In this document: piece after piece, positions 1 through 37,801 of the stretch
How positions within the stretch are numbered: position 1 is the stretch's first letter
Layout: each line of letters opens with the position of its first letter
Source: Siphlonurus alternatus
Lineage: Eukaryota > Arthropoda > Insecta > Ephemeroptera > Siphlonuridae
DNA: 64,000 nucleotides
Assembly: GCA_949825025.1 (NCBI GenBank)
Contig: OX463778.1
Location: 30,387,969 to 30,451,968 of the forward strand
Direction: 5' to 3'
The notes under the pieces: generated by a model
Told to the model about the DNA's origin: nothing
Databases searched by the model: none
Seen by the model: the letters and a program-made list of their open reading frames with translations, nothing else
Program-made: the position numbers and the translations under genes

Positions 1-363
1 AATCTCTCTGGAAGATCTACTGCTGGGTAAATTATCATATTAAACTCCCTACTTGAATTAATGTGTGATAAGTTAGAGTTCTACTAACTGTTTTTTATAG
101 TACTGTACAGTAAATAAAATTATGGGAATGGGAGCTGATTGTAATGGTCGTAGGAAGATTTGTAGAGATTTAAGTTAGCAGCAAGGAAAGAAATTTTACT
201 TTATTTGGTTATACAGTTGATATTATGTAGAGTATAAATTGGTTCTACACATGTTGAGGCAATGTTGGAAGTCTTTGAATATAAATAGAGCACAGTTAAT
301 GCCTTACTAGTATCCAATATATAATTTTTTATAACTTCATAATTATTATTTTTCCTTGCCCAG
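1..363 (+). other. NOM1 intron (partial)
   Basis: AT-rich intron sequence that ends in a pyrimidine-rich acceptor (TTTTTCCTTGCCCAG, ending at 363). No other feature seen. Confidence 0.7.
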
Positions 364-1569
364 CGGAAGAGCGTGGGCGCTGGTGGGTCGTGGGGTCGGC
401 GTGGCAAGGAGCGGGTCCAGGGGCAGCCGGCTCAGATCTGCAGCAAACAACATCGGAACACAACTTCAGCCAAAAGTTGCTCGAGCTGGCAAGAAAGCAA
501 CGCATGAACACTGACGTCCGCAGAAACATTTTCTGCATTCTTATGTCTGCAGAGGCAAGTACTACACTGGTCTATTCTATGCTATATTCTGAAAATATTG
601 AATAATGAAGTGATTAGGGGGTGTTTCTCTAAACTCCAATTTCTGTTCCCCCTCACCTCCCCCCCACCCCCACCTATTTAAAAAGAATACAATCAATCTT
701 TTACATACCTGACTTGACTTAAAATGCTTCCATTTTAATTTTAACTGGTAATTATAATACATTTTTCTGCATTTCAGGATTACTTGGATGCATTTGAAAA
801 ATTACTTCGTCTTGGTTTGAAAGGACAACAAGAGAGAGAAATTTCGTATGTACTGTTAGATTGTTGTTTGCAAGAAAAGTCCTTCAATCCATACTATGGA
901 CATTTATCTCAGAAATTCTGTGATTTTGATAGAAAATATCGGGTAAGTTATGTAATATGAGGCACTACGGAATTTGTTCTTATATTTGGAATATCTTGCT
1001 TGTCAGATGTCTCTGCAGTGCTCCATTTGGGATAAAATCAAGGAATTGTCAAGCTTGGCTCCATCACAGCTACGGAATCTTGCCTCCCTCGTATCCCATC
1101 TTGTCCTTGGCACTGGTCTGACTTTGTCTGTGCTTAAGGTAAGTTTAGGAATATCTGGAAAGCTAATTCTAAATGCTGAGAAAATAATATTCTATTTAGT
1201 CCTATACTTTTCTAAAAATGTTGAACCAATTGTATAGATAGTACAGTACAGTGTAACAACCCCAATGCGCATGTGCTCCAGGTGATCCAGTTTGTCGACC
1301 TGGAGAAGGTGAGCATTAAGTTCGTGCGTCAGGTTCTGCTGGGGCTCCTGTTATCTGCTGATGAGGAGGCATGTGTAGAGGCCTTCTCTCGTGTACCACC
1401 AACACCCCAGATGTCACTCTTCCGAGAGAGCTTGTGTATGTTCCTGCACCGTTACTTGCTGCGTAACCAGCACCAACTGCCAGCTGGGGCAGACGCGGAG
1501 CTGCTCACTTCAAGAGCAGGCCTAGCAGAAAGAATGCTCACCACTGCAGACTCAAAAGTTACCCTCTGA
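364..1569 (+). CDS. NOM1: NOM1 (nucleolar MIF4G domain protein 1), 3' exons
   Basis: C-terminal part of the nucleolar protein NOM1 (yeast Sgd1 relative), a ribosome-biogenesis factor with a MIF4G then an MA3 domain. Four exons are readable: 364-554, 778-942, 1007-1138 and 1282-1569 (stop TGA at 1567-1569); all phases agree. Diagnostic peptides are LELARKQRMNTDVRRNIFC in the first exon, then DYLDAFEKLLRLGLKGQQER and LLDCCLQEKSFNPYYGHLS, all typical of the MA3 region. The MIF4G half must lie upstream of the window. The first intron here starts GC (GAG|GCAAGT at 555), not GT, but splicing it keeps the frame. A candidate AATAAA polyadenylation signal lies near 1605. The gene is tail-to-tail with the M13 peptidase gene on the other strand. 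Identity is secure; the N-terminus is absent. Confidence 0.93.
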
Positions 1570-4500
1570 AGAAAGTAAGCACTTATCTGAATATTTTGAC
1601 TTCCAAAATAAAATAATTATAGTACTCTACATTCATTTGTTTATATTTTTTAGTATTTTTCTAAAAATGTTGGATTCAAGGAGGCTTTTATGAAAAAAAT
1701 TATTCTGTATACCTTACTCAGGTTAGCAGATGTGCCTAGGTCAGCAGGTGGATGCTGCGATATTGTTATTACTTGAGTCTGGATTTTCGTTTTTTCAAAA
1801 TTTTATTTCCAGCTATTAACTTGTCCAATGAAATAAGGGGGGGGGGGGGCTATCAAATTTCTTTAAAAATAATTAATTTCCAGTTTATTTAATTCTTTAC
1901 TTTTCCTGGTCTCCTAACCATTATAACCACAATAATTGCTACACAATAGCGAGTGTAAATATGTATTAGCTAACATCATGTTTTGATAAAGTGTAAATTT
2001 ATTGTTGTTTGGAGTGAAGAACATTTCAGTAATGCCATAAAGACTAGTAAGGGAAAACAGCCATGCCAAAAAATTAACTCCGTAATATTTGTCAAGAAAA
2101 AGTATGCTTTTAGACAATTAACATTTTCATTTTTATGAAACTGGAATTTTAAACAAAAATAGGTTGAAAAAACTGAAATTATTCTCACGTTTCTCATTTT
2201 ATAATTTTTTTCCAGTTTTTTTTTTATATATTTGATTTATTTTTGCATATTTAGGAATGAAACTTTACAATTTAAAACATTTGATGTCGCTTCCAATGTA
2301 GCATGAATATTTGCAAAACTGGTAAAACTGGAGCTGGGCCCTAGCTGCCTATCCTAAGTCATGCTAACTAACTTTTGCTGCCCACCTAATTCTATTGTCT
2401 CACTTTCTACCTAATTGCAGCTCCTTTTATGGCTTTTATATCATCTCCATATTTATATTTATTTTAGTTATTTGTTATAGTATTTTGATTATTTTGTGGA
2501 TTTTAATAATTTAGATATGAGTAAAATAAATAAATAATACAGTCATATTTTGTAACAATTGTTTCTATTTGTGCGTCATATATAACACAGGTACAATAAA
2601 TTGGTAAAATTACTTTTCTGTTTTCTTTAATAAATCTATAATAACAACAAAGCGTTTATATAATTACTAGATTCCAGATAAGGTTTGATAGTAATGCTCG
2701 AGAGGCTACAATAAAAAGGATGGGAACTATATAAGGTTTTTTTGGTCCTTTTCAATTACATACATAAATTTGTTCATTCTTACAACTTCTAACCATCACT
2801 ATATCAATTCAACATTATATATTTTTTTTCTGACAAAAACTTTGCCTTTACAATTGTTGCTATACAATATTAGAAAAGACATGAATTTTTTCTATACAGT
2901 GTAAGCTGAAAATTAGAAGATTTGCGTAGGAAGTACATTAAATTCAAAGGCAAAATCAACATGATGGCATTCTAAAAAATATTTATAAATATCGCTCCTA
3001 TGGATTTTTTTTTCTGATCATAAACCTTCAATTTTTTTTCAATGCTCTGTGTCTTTTTGTTTTAAAAACAGGAATATTTTTAAATTGTGGATTATAGATG
3101 TTGTTCAAAAATACTATTTTTTTTAAACAAATTTTAATACCTGCTGCATTATAAATTATCATATTTTAAGACATCAAAGATTAGAGCAATATTATATATA
3201 TTATAATAACTATACATAATTATTTTATTCTATACCTCATATATTTATATAATTTACAATCATGATCTAGTTTAAGAAAAATATGTCAAACATCTATCAT
3301 TATCACTTCAAAATATTATTCCTTAAATCACATTAATTATGGAGATGCCCATAAAATCAAGTTTGTAAATTTTTAAGTTGCATTTAATTAATTCCTAATC
3401 AATTCATGCAAAGCTAATTTTTTTTCTTCATTTACTGCAGTATTTTTTATATTATTAATTTTGTATCTTATTTTTTTTTATCATCAAATTCTATTTTAAA
3501 AATTACAATATTTGTAAATAAAAGCCATGCATTGTTATTATACTGTATTTTACGTACTGTATACCAAAAGTTAGAAATACTGTAAAAAAAACAACAACAA
3601 CATATTTTGATCATTTTCTAAACATTTTTGACCATTTAGAAAATTAGAAAATACAGGATTGTATCATATAGCCACTTAAATATTTTAAACCATTGGTGCT
3701 TTAAAAGAAAGGAATGCACAAACAGATTGACACACAAAATATATGAGCAAGAAGGATGTTGACCTTTCAACTAAATTATTCTAAAACACATTTCAATTGA
3801 TAATGCAAATCAGGCTATTTTTTTAAAGCCAATCATATATGTGCATATTACCATAGTTGGGTGAGAGTAAAAGAGGCGACTGCATTATTTTTATTTGTTA
3901 ATTTCATAACAAATATGCATTAATTTTTTTACATTAGTTATAATGGCGTGTAGAGCACAGAATTCCAATTAAGAGGGAATAAAAAATATATATAAGGTTG
4001 TAAACTCCTTTATATAATTAATTAATTATATATTTGTATTATTTTTTCTAACTATAAACCAATCATAAAAGAAGGAAATTAATTGTAAATACTGTAATGT
4101 AAATATATAATATATCATATAAAAATATGAAGAGCTAATGAATAAAAAATCTCCTGCATGAGAATGCATTAAAAACTTAAATGATAAAAAAATAAAAATG
4201 GCAAATTAAAAAAACAGTTAACTTTTGAAAACTCTTTGACAATATTGACAATACGAATTAAAATAAATTATTTTTAGGTATTTTCGTAAATATACAGGGA
4301 ACAAAAAGAAAACCTGATTCTACATTTTTATTTGATTATGTATCTAAATTATACACTTGTAATCAAATAAAAATTAACGGACCTAATGCCAACTCAGAAA
4401 AAGAAAAAAAAAAAAACGTAATACTCGCGTAAAAATCTCTATAATGGAGAGTGGAAAGTACAGGCTTATTTTTACTTCTGAAATTCGACACTATTAATAT

Positions 4501-4574
4501 ATTAACTTGGAATCTAATGCTTGCGTCAAAAGTCCCAATAGCGGCGCACGCGTCAACATATCTCATGACAGCGC
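1570..4574. other. AT-rich intergenic region between NOM1 and the M13 peptidase gene
   Basis: Very AT-rich DNA with no convincing coding potential. It should hold the two converging 3' UTRs: AATAAA on + near 1605 for NOM1, and TTTATT (AATAAA on -) near 4327, about 245 bases after the M13 stop codon. A short G-run lies near 1838-1850. Confidence 0.5.
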
Positions 4575-30581
<26,007 letters not shown>

Positions 30582-30585
<4 letters not shown>

Positions 30586-30930
30586 AGAAACCACGATAAT
30601 GTTAACGCGGCATCAGCCATGAGGAGGCAGGCAGCGGCAGCAAGTAAGCGATATATAGTATACAATAGTAACAGTGACGGCAGTTCAGCTTCAACAGGTC
30701 CCCTTGGTGGTATTGATCTAGGGATCTCTGGATCAGCACGACCGCTCGCTAGCTGTTCTCTCAACCGATTAACTGACTTTGCAGCTTGCTCGTTGCCGCC
30801 GCTACCGTCGCACTGGCTCGACGCAAGCGAAGCGTCAATTTTGCGCCGGCGCTTCAATCCCCTGCGGCATTCTCGCGCCACAATATATATAGCAGCTCAG
30901 CTATGTGGAGCCCTCTCATATCATCTCTTG
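30582..30930 (-). promoter_or_regulatory. Putative promoter and 5' UTR of the M13 peptidase gene, with an overlapping uORF
   Basis: A GC- and CpG-rich island of about 330 bases directly upstream of the start codon (ATG at 30585-30583), in AT-rich surroundings. On the - strand a TATATATA stretch lies near 30893-30886. A 12-codon upstream ORF (ATG at 30620-30618) ends with a TGA that overlaps the main start codon in an ATGA arrangement (30585-30582). The same frame stays open back to an ATG at 30881, which would lie upstream of the transcription start if the TATA-like element is used. The 5' UTR extent is inferred. Confidence 0.45.
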
Positions 30931-30997
30931 TAGAACGTAGAGCTCTAGACTGACGACTGCTCTTCACACGGACGTGCGCGAGATGTAATTAATTTAC

Positions 30998-30998
<1 letters not shown>

Positions 30999-31060
<62 letters not shown>

Positions 31061-31417
31061 AGAGAAAGATAATTGCAAGCGAGGTAACATAATGAATGTG
31101 TAATTACAATAAGCAATTACCTTGTAACTGGGCTATTTCCCTCGCTGAAAATTGTTCACTTTACACTCTATACGATGCACTTAAAAAACACACACACAGT
31201 TCAAACGTGCACAGTTAAAATATAAAAAAACATAAGCTTTCGGTATGTCTGACGACGGTGGCGGCAAGTTACCGAAAGCTTATGTTTTTTATATTTTAAC
31301 TGTGCACGTTTGAACTGTGTGTGTGTTTTTTAAGTGCATCGTATAGAGTGTAAAGTGAACAATTTTCAGCGAGGGAAATAGCCCAGTTACAAGGTAATTG
31401 CTTATTGTAATTACACA

Positions 31418-31492
<75 letters not shown>
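30999..31492. mobile_element. Deleted Penelope-like element: terminal repeats only, between two (TA)n tracts
   Basis: An inverted repeat (left arm about 31092-31244, right arm 31261-31420) with arms matching the termini of the Penelope-like element at 56296-58262. The coding part is missing. The left arm carries an extension (31059-31091, GAAAGATAATTGCAAGCGAG) that the other copy has at its right end. (TA)n tracts lie at 30999-31057 and 31423-31492. Confidence 0.8.
31245..31290 (+). ncRNA. Hammerhead-ribozyme-like core in Penelope terminal repeat (copy 1)
   Basis: CTGACGA (31249-31255), a GGT...ACC stem-loop, then GAAAGCTT (31274-31281). This is the core order of type I hammerheads, which are known in Penelope-like elements. 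In this copy the sequence upstream of CTGACGA no longer pairs with the downstream ATGTT, so stem I looks lost. Stem II is short, so the call is tentative. Confidence 0.3.
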
Positions 31493-31495
<3 letters not shown>

Positions 31496-31619
31496 TATAT
31501 ATATATATTATAATACCAACAGAACTGCTCTTTTTCTTTAAAATTCTTCAATCGATGCGTCTTAATCAAAGTTGAAAGCGTCATGATAAAATTTAAAAAT
31601 TAATGCATAAAAGTACAGT

Positions 31620-31790
31620 ACAGGGTCATCCCAGATTTTTTTTTTGTTCAATATACCTTTCTTTCTTGTAATCTCGATTTTAGGTGAAAAAATTTTTTAC
31701 TCGATTTTATTATTATGCCCAAATTTAGAAACTAAAATTTTAAAAGGTATGGCGTCATTTCGACGGTGCACATGGCACGCTTCTTTTTGT
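31620..31790. repeat. Inverted dispersed repeat, left copy (partner 39104-39255)
   Basis: From CATCCCAGATTTTTTTTTTG through GGTGAAAAAATTTTTTACTC, it matches the reverse complement of 39104-39255. The two copies face each other around 7.3 kb. Similar open frames in the two simply follow from DNA similarity. Confidence 0.75.
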
Positions 31791-31799
31791 CCCCCTCGC

Positions 31800-32365
31800 A
31801 GGTGGGTGTTTGCTTGGCTTTGTTGTTGTTTACATTCATCAGTAGGTACTTAGGGGGAACTGGAATCACTTGATTTATTGCTCCTAATTTAACATATTTT
31901 TAATTTTTTTAACAATAATTTATACGTAAGAAATGAATATACATAACTTGAACATATATATTTTTTTTATTTTACCTAGTTTCTTTATCATTATTCTTTG
32001 TTGTGCCGTTTCCCCCTCGTATTCAAAAGTCCGCGGGGAAAGCAATGGTAGGTGATTGGCTGATTTTTTTTCAGAATGTTAGGGTCAATATCAGTGCATA
32101 AGTGTCGTAAAATGGTCATTATTGACGTGAAATTTGGAGTCGATTTACATTTTATTTAATGATTTATTGTATTTTTCACAGATATCATTGGCAAATATTG
32201 CATTTTTTTCCATTTACTTGACATTTCAATCTATCAAATAAAATAATTCTCAAAAGTATCACAATCGTCATATCGCAGAAAATAAATAGTTTTTGGTATG
32301 CTACTACCATGTTAAATAGGTGCTTTTTGCCTACATTCACGTGACGTCATGTTTTTGTGACGTAT
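31800..32365. repeat. Dispersed repeat, interrupted by the 5.4-kb element (inverted partner at 61715-62290)
   Basis: About 570 bp from GTGTTTGCTTGGCTTTGTTG to TTTTTGTGACGTAT. The reverse complement occurs at 61715-62290 with high identity. The last 18 bases of this repeat continue only after the inserted element (37784-37801), while the partner copy is uninterrupted. Confidence 0.85.
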
Positions 32366-32839
32366 CTCAAGTAAAAAAATTGTATAGGAATAGTATGTGA
32401 AATAATATGGGATATTGTATGGGCATACCCACACTGTTCTTATACCAAAAGTATGTGCATAAAGTATGGGGAAAATGACCGATTTTCCTATACTTATGCC
32501 TACACTCTTCTCCTACACTTGTGCCTATACTTTTGCACACACCATGGTACTATAATGGTACCCATACTTCTGCCCACACCAAATAATGGTATAGGCAAAA
32601 GTATGGGTAGAAAACTTATTTCCACTATCCTGTACTCTAATTAAATAAAAATTGCACAATTATTTTATTTTTGTTAATTAAAATTTATTGGTTCATCAAA
32701 AAGGTACAATTAAACAACATATAAACAAAACAGATAACATAGTAAAATTAATCAACATAATTCCAATATAGAAATAAAATTGTCAGTAAAAACAAATATT
32801 ATAATTTATTATATTATGAAGAAAAACATTATTTTTAAA

Positions 32840-35800
32840 TAATAAACAATACTTTATTTCTTATATTTCCTTCTAAGCATAATACAATAATCGGTAGAAA
32901 CTACAGGTTCTGGGTAGACTCCCGGCAGCTTGGCTCTGATGATTCCAACGGAAGAGGTTTGCCATACCATATCCACAATCAATCTGTAATGACAAACATT
33001 ACGTTAAAAAACATGAAATAAAATTACACAAAGTTACGTCCGATAATTTATTTTGACGTAAATCAAACAATAAACATATGTGTTCTATAATGCAGCTACG
33101 AGTCAGTACTTGACCAAAAATTAGCCTCAGGGACACATTTCTACCATAACAAACTGAGGACACAATTTAGTTTTGTGCGGTAATAGTATTTGTTACAAGG
33201 CAGCCATCTTGGTTCATGATGTAGCGACGACTCCCGAGTCAGAAGTTGACCAAAAAACAGTCTCCGGGAGACATTGCCATGATAACGTGCTGAAAATACA
33301 AGTCAGTTTGTGTCTGGTAGCAGGTTACTTTAAATGGCAGCCATTTTGTTTACAAAATTCAACGATGAGTCAATACTTGACCAACTAACAAATTCAGAGA
33401 TACATTGCCATGATAATGTACTAAAAATACAAGCAAGTTTGTGTCTGGTAGCAGTTTACTTTAAATGGCAGCCATGTTGGTTTTATAATGTAGCGACTAG
33501 TCAGTACGTAACAAAGAAACTGCCTCCGAGACACTTTGCCATCATAACGTACTAAAATGCAAGTGAGTTTGTGTCTAGTTGAAGGTTAAGCTGAATGGCA
33601 GCCATCTTGTCTAAATTTAATAGCGACTAGTCAGTACGTAACAAAGAAACTGCCTCCGAGACACTTTGCCATCATAACATACTGAAATGCAAGTGAGTTT
33701 GTGTCAAGTTGAAGGTTCCGCCAAGTGGCAGCCATCTTGTCTAAATTTAATAGCGACTAGTCAGTACGTAACAAAGAAACTGCCTCCGAGACACTTTGCC
33801 ATCATAACGTACTGAAATGCAAGTTAGTTTGTGTCTAGATGAAGGTTGAGCTAAATGGCAGCCATCTTGTTAAATTTAGTAGCGACAAGTCAGTACGTAA
33901 CAAAGAAACTGCCTCCGAGACACTTTGCCATCATAACGTACTGAAACGGAAGTGAGTTTGTGTCTAGTTGAAAGTTCCGCTAAATGGCAGCCATCTTGTT
34001 AAATTTAGTAGCGACAAGTCAGTAAGTAACAAAGAAACTGCCTCCGAGACACTTTGCCATCATAACGTACTGAAATGGAAGTGAGTTTGTGTCTAGTTGA
34101 AAGTTCCGCTAAATGGCAGCCATCTTGTTAAATTTAGTAGCGACAAGTCAGTACGTAACAAAGAAACTGCCTCCGAGACACTTTGCCATCATATCGTACT
34201 GAAATGGAAGTGAGTTTGTGTCTAGTTGAAAGTTCCGCTAAATGGCAGCCATCTTGTTAAATTTAGTAGCGACAAGTCAGTATGTAACAAAGAAACTGCC
34301 TCCGAGACACTTTGCCATCATAACGTACTGAAATGCAAGTTAGTTTGTGTCTAGATGAAGGTTGAGCTAAATGGCAGCCATTTTGGTTAAAATTAGTAGC
34401 GATCAGTACGTATCAAAGAAACTGCCTCCGAGACACTTTGCCATCATAACGTACTGAAATGGAAGTGAGTTTGTGTCTAGTTGAAAGTTCCGCTAAATGG
34501 CAGCCATCTTGTTAAATTTAGTAGCGACAAGTCAGTACGTATCAAAGAAACTGCCTCCGAGACACTTTGTCATCATAACGTACTGAAATGTAAGTTAGTT
34601 TGTGTCAAGTTGAAGGTTCCGCTAAATGGCAGCCATCTTGTCTGAATTTAGTAGCGACTAGTCAGTATGTAACAAAGAAACAGCCTCCGAGATATTTTGC
34701 CATAATAACGTACTGAAATGTAAGTTAGTTTGTGTCTAGATGAAGGTTGAGCTAAATGGCAGCCATTTTGGTTAAAATTAGTAGCGACTAGTCAGTACGT
34801 AACAAAGAAACTGCCTCCGAGACACTTTGCCATCATAACGTACTGAAATGGAAGTGAGTTTGTGTCTAGTTGAAAGTTCTGCTAAATGGCAGCCATCTTG
34901 TTAAATTTAGTAGCGACAAGTCAGTACTTAACAGAGGAAGAGCCTCCGAGACACTTTGTTATCATAACGTACTGAAATGCAAGTGTGTTTGTGTCTAGTT
35001 GAAAGTTCCGCTAAATGGCAGCCATCTTGTCTAAATTTAGTAGCGATTAGTCAGTACGTAACAAAGAAACTGCCTCCGAGACACTTTGCCATCATAACGT
35101 ACTGAAATGCAAGTTAGTTTGTGTCTAGATGAAGGTTGAGCGAAATGGCAGCCATTTTGGTTAAAATTAGTAGCGACTAGTCAGAACGTAACAAAGAAAC
35201 TGCCTCCGAGACACTTTGCCATCATAACGTACTGAAATGGAAGTGAGTTTGTGTCTAGTTGAAAGTTCTGCTAAATGGCAGCCATCTTGTTAAAATTAGT
35301 AGCGACTAGTCAGTATGTAACAAAAAAACTTCCTCCGAGACACTTTGCCATCATAACGTACTGAAATGCAAGTGAGTTTGTGTCAAGTTGAAGGTTCCGC
35401 TAAATGGCAGCCATCTTGTCTAAATTCAGTAGCGATTAGTCAGTACGTAACAAAGAAACTGCCTCCGAGACACTTTGCCATCATAACGTACTGAAATGCA
35501 AGTTAGTTTGTGTCTAGATGAAGGTTGAGCTAAATGGCAGCTATTTTGTTTAAAATTAGTAGCGACTAGTCAGTATGTAACAAAAAAACTGCCTCCGAGA
35601 CGCTTTGCCATCATAACGTACTGAAATGGAAGTGAGTTTGTGTCTAGTTGAAAGTTCCGCTAAATGGCAGCCATCTTGTTAAATTTAGTAGCGACAAGTC
35701 AGTACTTAACAGAGGAAGAGCCTCCGAGACACTTTGCCATCATAACGTACTGAAATGCAAGTGTGTTTGTGTCTAGTTGAAAGTTCCGCTAAATGGCAGC

Positions 35801-37080
35801 CATCTTGTCTGAATTTAGTAGCGACTAGTCAGTATGTAACAAAGAAACAGCCTCCGAGATATTTTGCCATAATAACGTACTGAAATGTAAGTTAGTTTGT
35901 GTCAAGTTGAAGGTTACGTTAAATGGCAGCCATTTTGTTTACAAAATTCAGCAGTGAGTCAGACCAGCTAACAACCTTGACAAACATTGCCATGATAACG
36001 TACTGAAAATACAAGTTAATTTGTGTCTGGTAGCAGTTTACGTTAAATGGCAACCATGTTGGTTTTATAATGTAGCGACGAGTCAGTACTACTTGATCAA
36101 GGAACACCCTCCGAGAAACACTGCCATAATGACTTACAGTAAATAGTGAAAACAAAAGTTTGTGTCTGGTACTCACCATTCTTTATGACTACGATGAGGT
36201 CCTGCAAGGAGGCGTAGCTACCCTCTATGATCTCACCCCGCATCTCTCGCCTCCCTTCCAGCTGCAACATCCGCTTCACCACCCTCACGCCAAAGTGCAA
36301 CCTGCAAGGTTGGATAGGATTATTGTAATTACAATAATGCATCAAACCAGTAGAAATGTTAAATTTGTCTGCACGTACACCACGTAGCCCGGTAACGGAT
36401 CCCCTTAAGACATTTCGCACTTTTAACAATTTTTATCTGCCATATTTAGGGTTCTTAAATTTTTGAAAAAATATTATCATGTTCAATAGAATGTAGCAAT
36501 TGAGTTTATCCATAATTTTAGTTCCATATCAGAGCATCTCTTGAGTAAAAAAAAAATTTGTGTGGTGGGATATGAAAAAAAAATAAGAAACAATTTTCTT
36601 TTTTAACTTTTTTTGCCTATAAAGAGCCTAAAAGCAGTTCGGAACCAAAAGAGAGCTAAAATCCAAAACTGGGCTGTGCACTGTACAGTACAGATTATGT
36701 AATGTGTTATGGTATGCATACAGTAAACATGCGAGTCAATATACAACAAGCACATAATCGTTTTTGATACATTAATAATAAAGAACAAGATCCTATATAG
36801 ACTTACCGTTTATGTGAGCAAAGCTCCACTCGCTGAAGCTGTATGCATATCATGCAGTTTGGCCGTAGTTGACATCATCATCCAGGAGACACCTGAAGTG
36901 ATTGAAAAAATGAAATTATAATGTGTCCCATGAATACTCAAAACAATATAATATGAAGTATGAATTAGTAACTTACCGATATAACGAGCCAGAATGCAGT
37001 TTTTAGCATTTCTTTTCTCATAAATAGACAGAAATTCACGACAAATTGAAGAACAGACGCCATCTCAAAACTTTCTCTTT
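32840..37080 (-). CDS. Spliced small-ORF transcription unit inside the 5.4-kb element (unknown)
   Basis: Four exon-like segments with good GT-AG borders: exon 1 ending at 36977 (contains ATGGCGTCTG, ATG at 37053-37051), exon 2 36807-36892, exon 3 36177-36301, exon 4 from 32983 to an AATAAA at 32858-32853. ORF 1 starts MASVLQFVVNFCLFMRKEML and stops after 33 residues in exon 2. A second frame runs from exon 2 into exon 3: MICIQLQRVELCSHKR, then LHFGVRVVKRMLQLEGRR, then SYASLQDLIVVIKN, stopping at the start of exon 4. Exon 4 has an open frame one base out of register (LPGVYPEPVVSTDYCIMLRR) that reaches its own stop. I recognise no family. It may be a decayed element gene, a captured gene or a non-coding RNA. 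Confidence 0.45.
33080..36150. repeat. About 23-copy minisatellite, period about 129 bp
   Basis: Core units contain CTGCCTCCGAGACACTTTGC, CATCATAACGTACTGAAATG and AAATGGCAGCCATCTTGT in fixed order; spacing measured between units is 120-130, mostly 129. Central copies are nearly identical, and the outer ones (before 33480 and after 35940) are more diverged. The array fills the last intron of the small transcription unit in the 5.4-kb element. Each unit has GCCATCTTG or GCCATTTTG, similar to a YY1 site. Confidence 0.92.
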
Positions 37081-37801
37081 GAGAGCGTTACAATAACAAA
37101 TAAACAGCTGACGCATCTGTAGCCAATCACAAGACAGGGAAAAAAAATTCAACTCGCGCGGCGCGGAATATATGAAGTGGTAGAAAACAACTAAAATATA
37201 AGAAAGATTTTGAGTTGCGGATTATTCATTAAATCGGTCGAAATTATATTAAAATAAAAAAAAATAAATAAAAAAAAAATAAAAATTATAATTACAGAAA
37301 ACGATATATAAAAATTTGACATAACAAAAGATAAATATATAAACATACGATTTTATTATTCTCGCAATTAAATATATAATTAAATTAGTTGCAAAAGGCA
37401 TGGGATAAATTAAATTATGTTTTATTTACTAATTCAAAAAAATTATACCAATTAAACATTAATTAAGTACCGTGTATACTAGAGAAAATTATTCTAAGTC
37501 CAATATTGGACTTTAAAATTTTTCACCATCCAATGATGGTATAGGCAAAAGTGTAGGCACAGTTTTGATAATTTTATAGTATAGGTAAAAGTGTGGTCAC
37601 AGTTCTCACAAAATAAAATAAAGGAGTGCCTATACTTCTGACCACACCATATTTTTATCAAATATTTCGTGCCTATACAATACCTATACATACTCAATGC
37701 ATTTACCTACCTCTTTCTATCAAATCCCATACTATTTCCTATACGTCCCATACTTATACCTATACATTATTTTTACTTGAGATGGTGAAAGACCCGTATG
37801 T

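Larger units (their letters stand above)
32366..37781. mobile_element. 5.4-kb terminal-inverted-repeat transposon with internal transcription unit and minisatellite
   Basis: Begins CTCAAGTAAAAA and ends TTTTTACTTGAG, flanked by AT on both sides (32364-32365 and 37782-37783). The sub-ends are inverted too: many copies of CTATAC(T)TTTGCC-like motifs lie in 32390-32620 and, inverted, in 37535-37770. Comparison with the uninterrupted copy near 61722-61740 gives the exact insertion point. No known transposase is readable. A 2-bp AT duplication has been reported for the ISL2EU superfamily, but that assignment is only a suggestion. Confidence 0.82.

Noticed and set aside
33080..36150. Minisatellite as a CRISPR-like array
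   Set aside because: Units are contiguous 129-bp repeats without unique spacers, in an animal-type genome.
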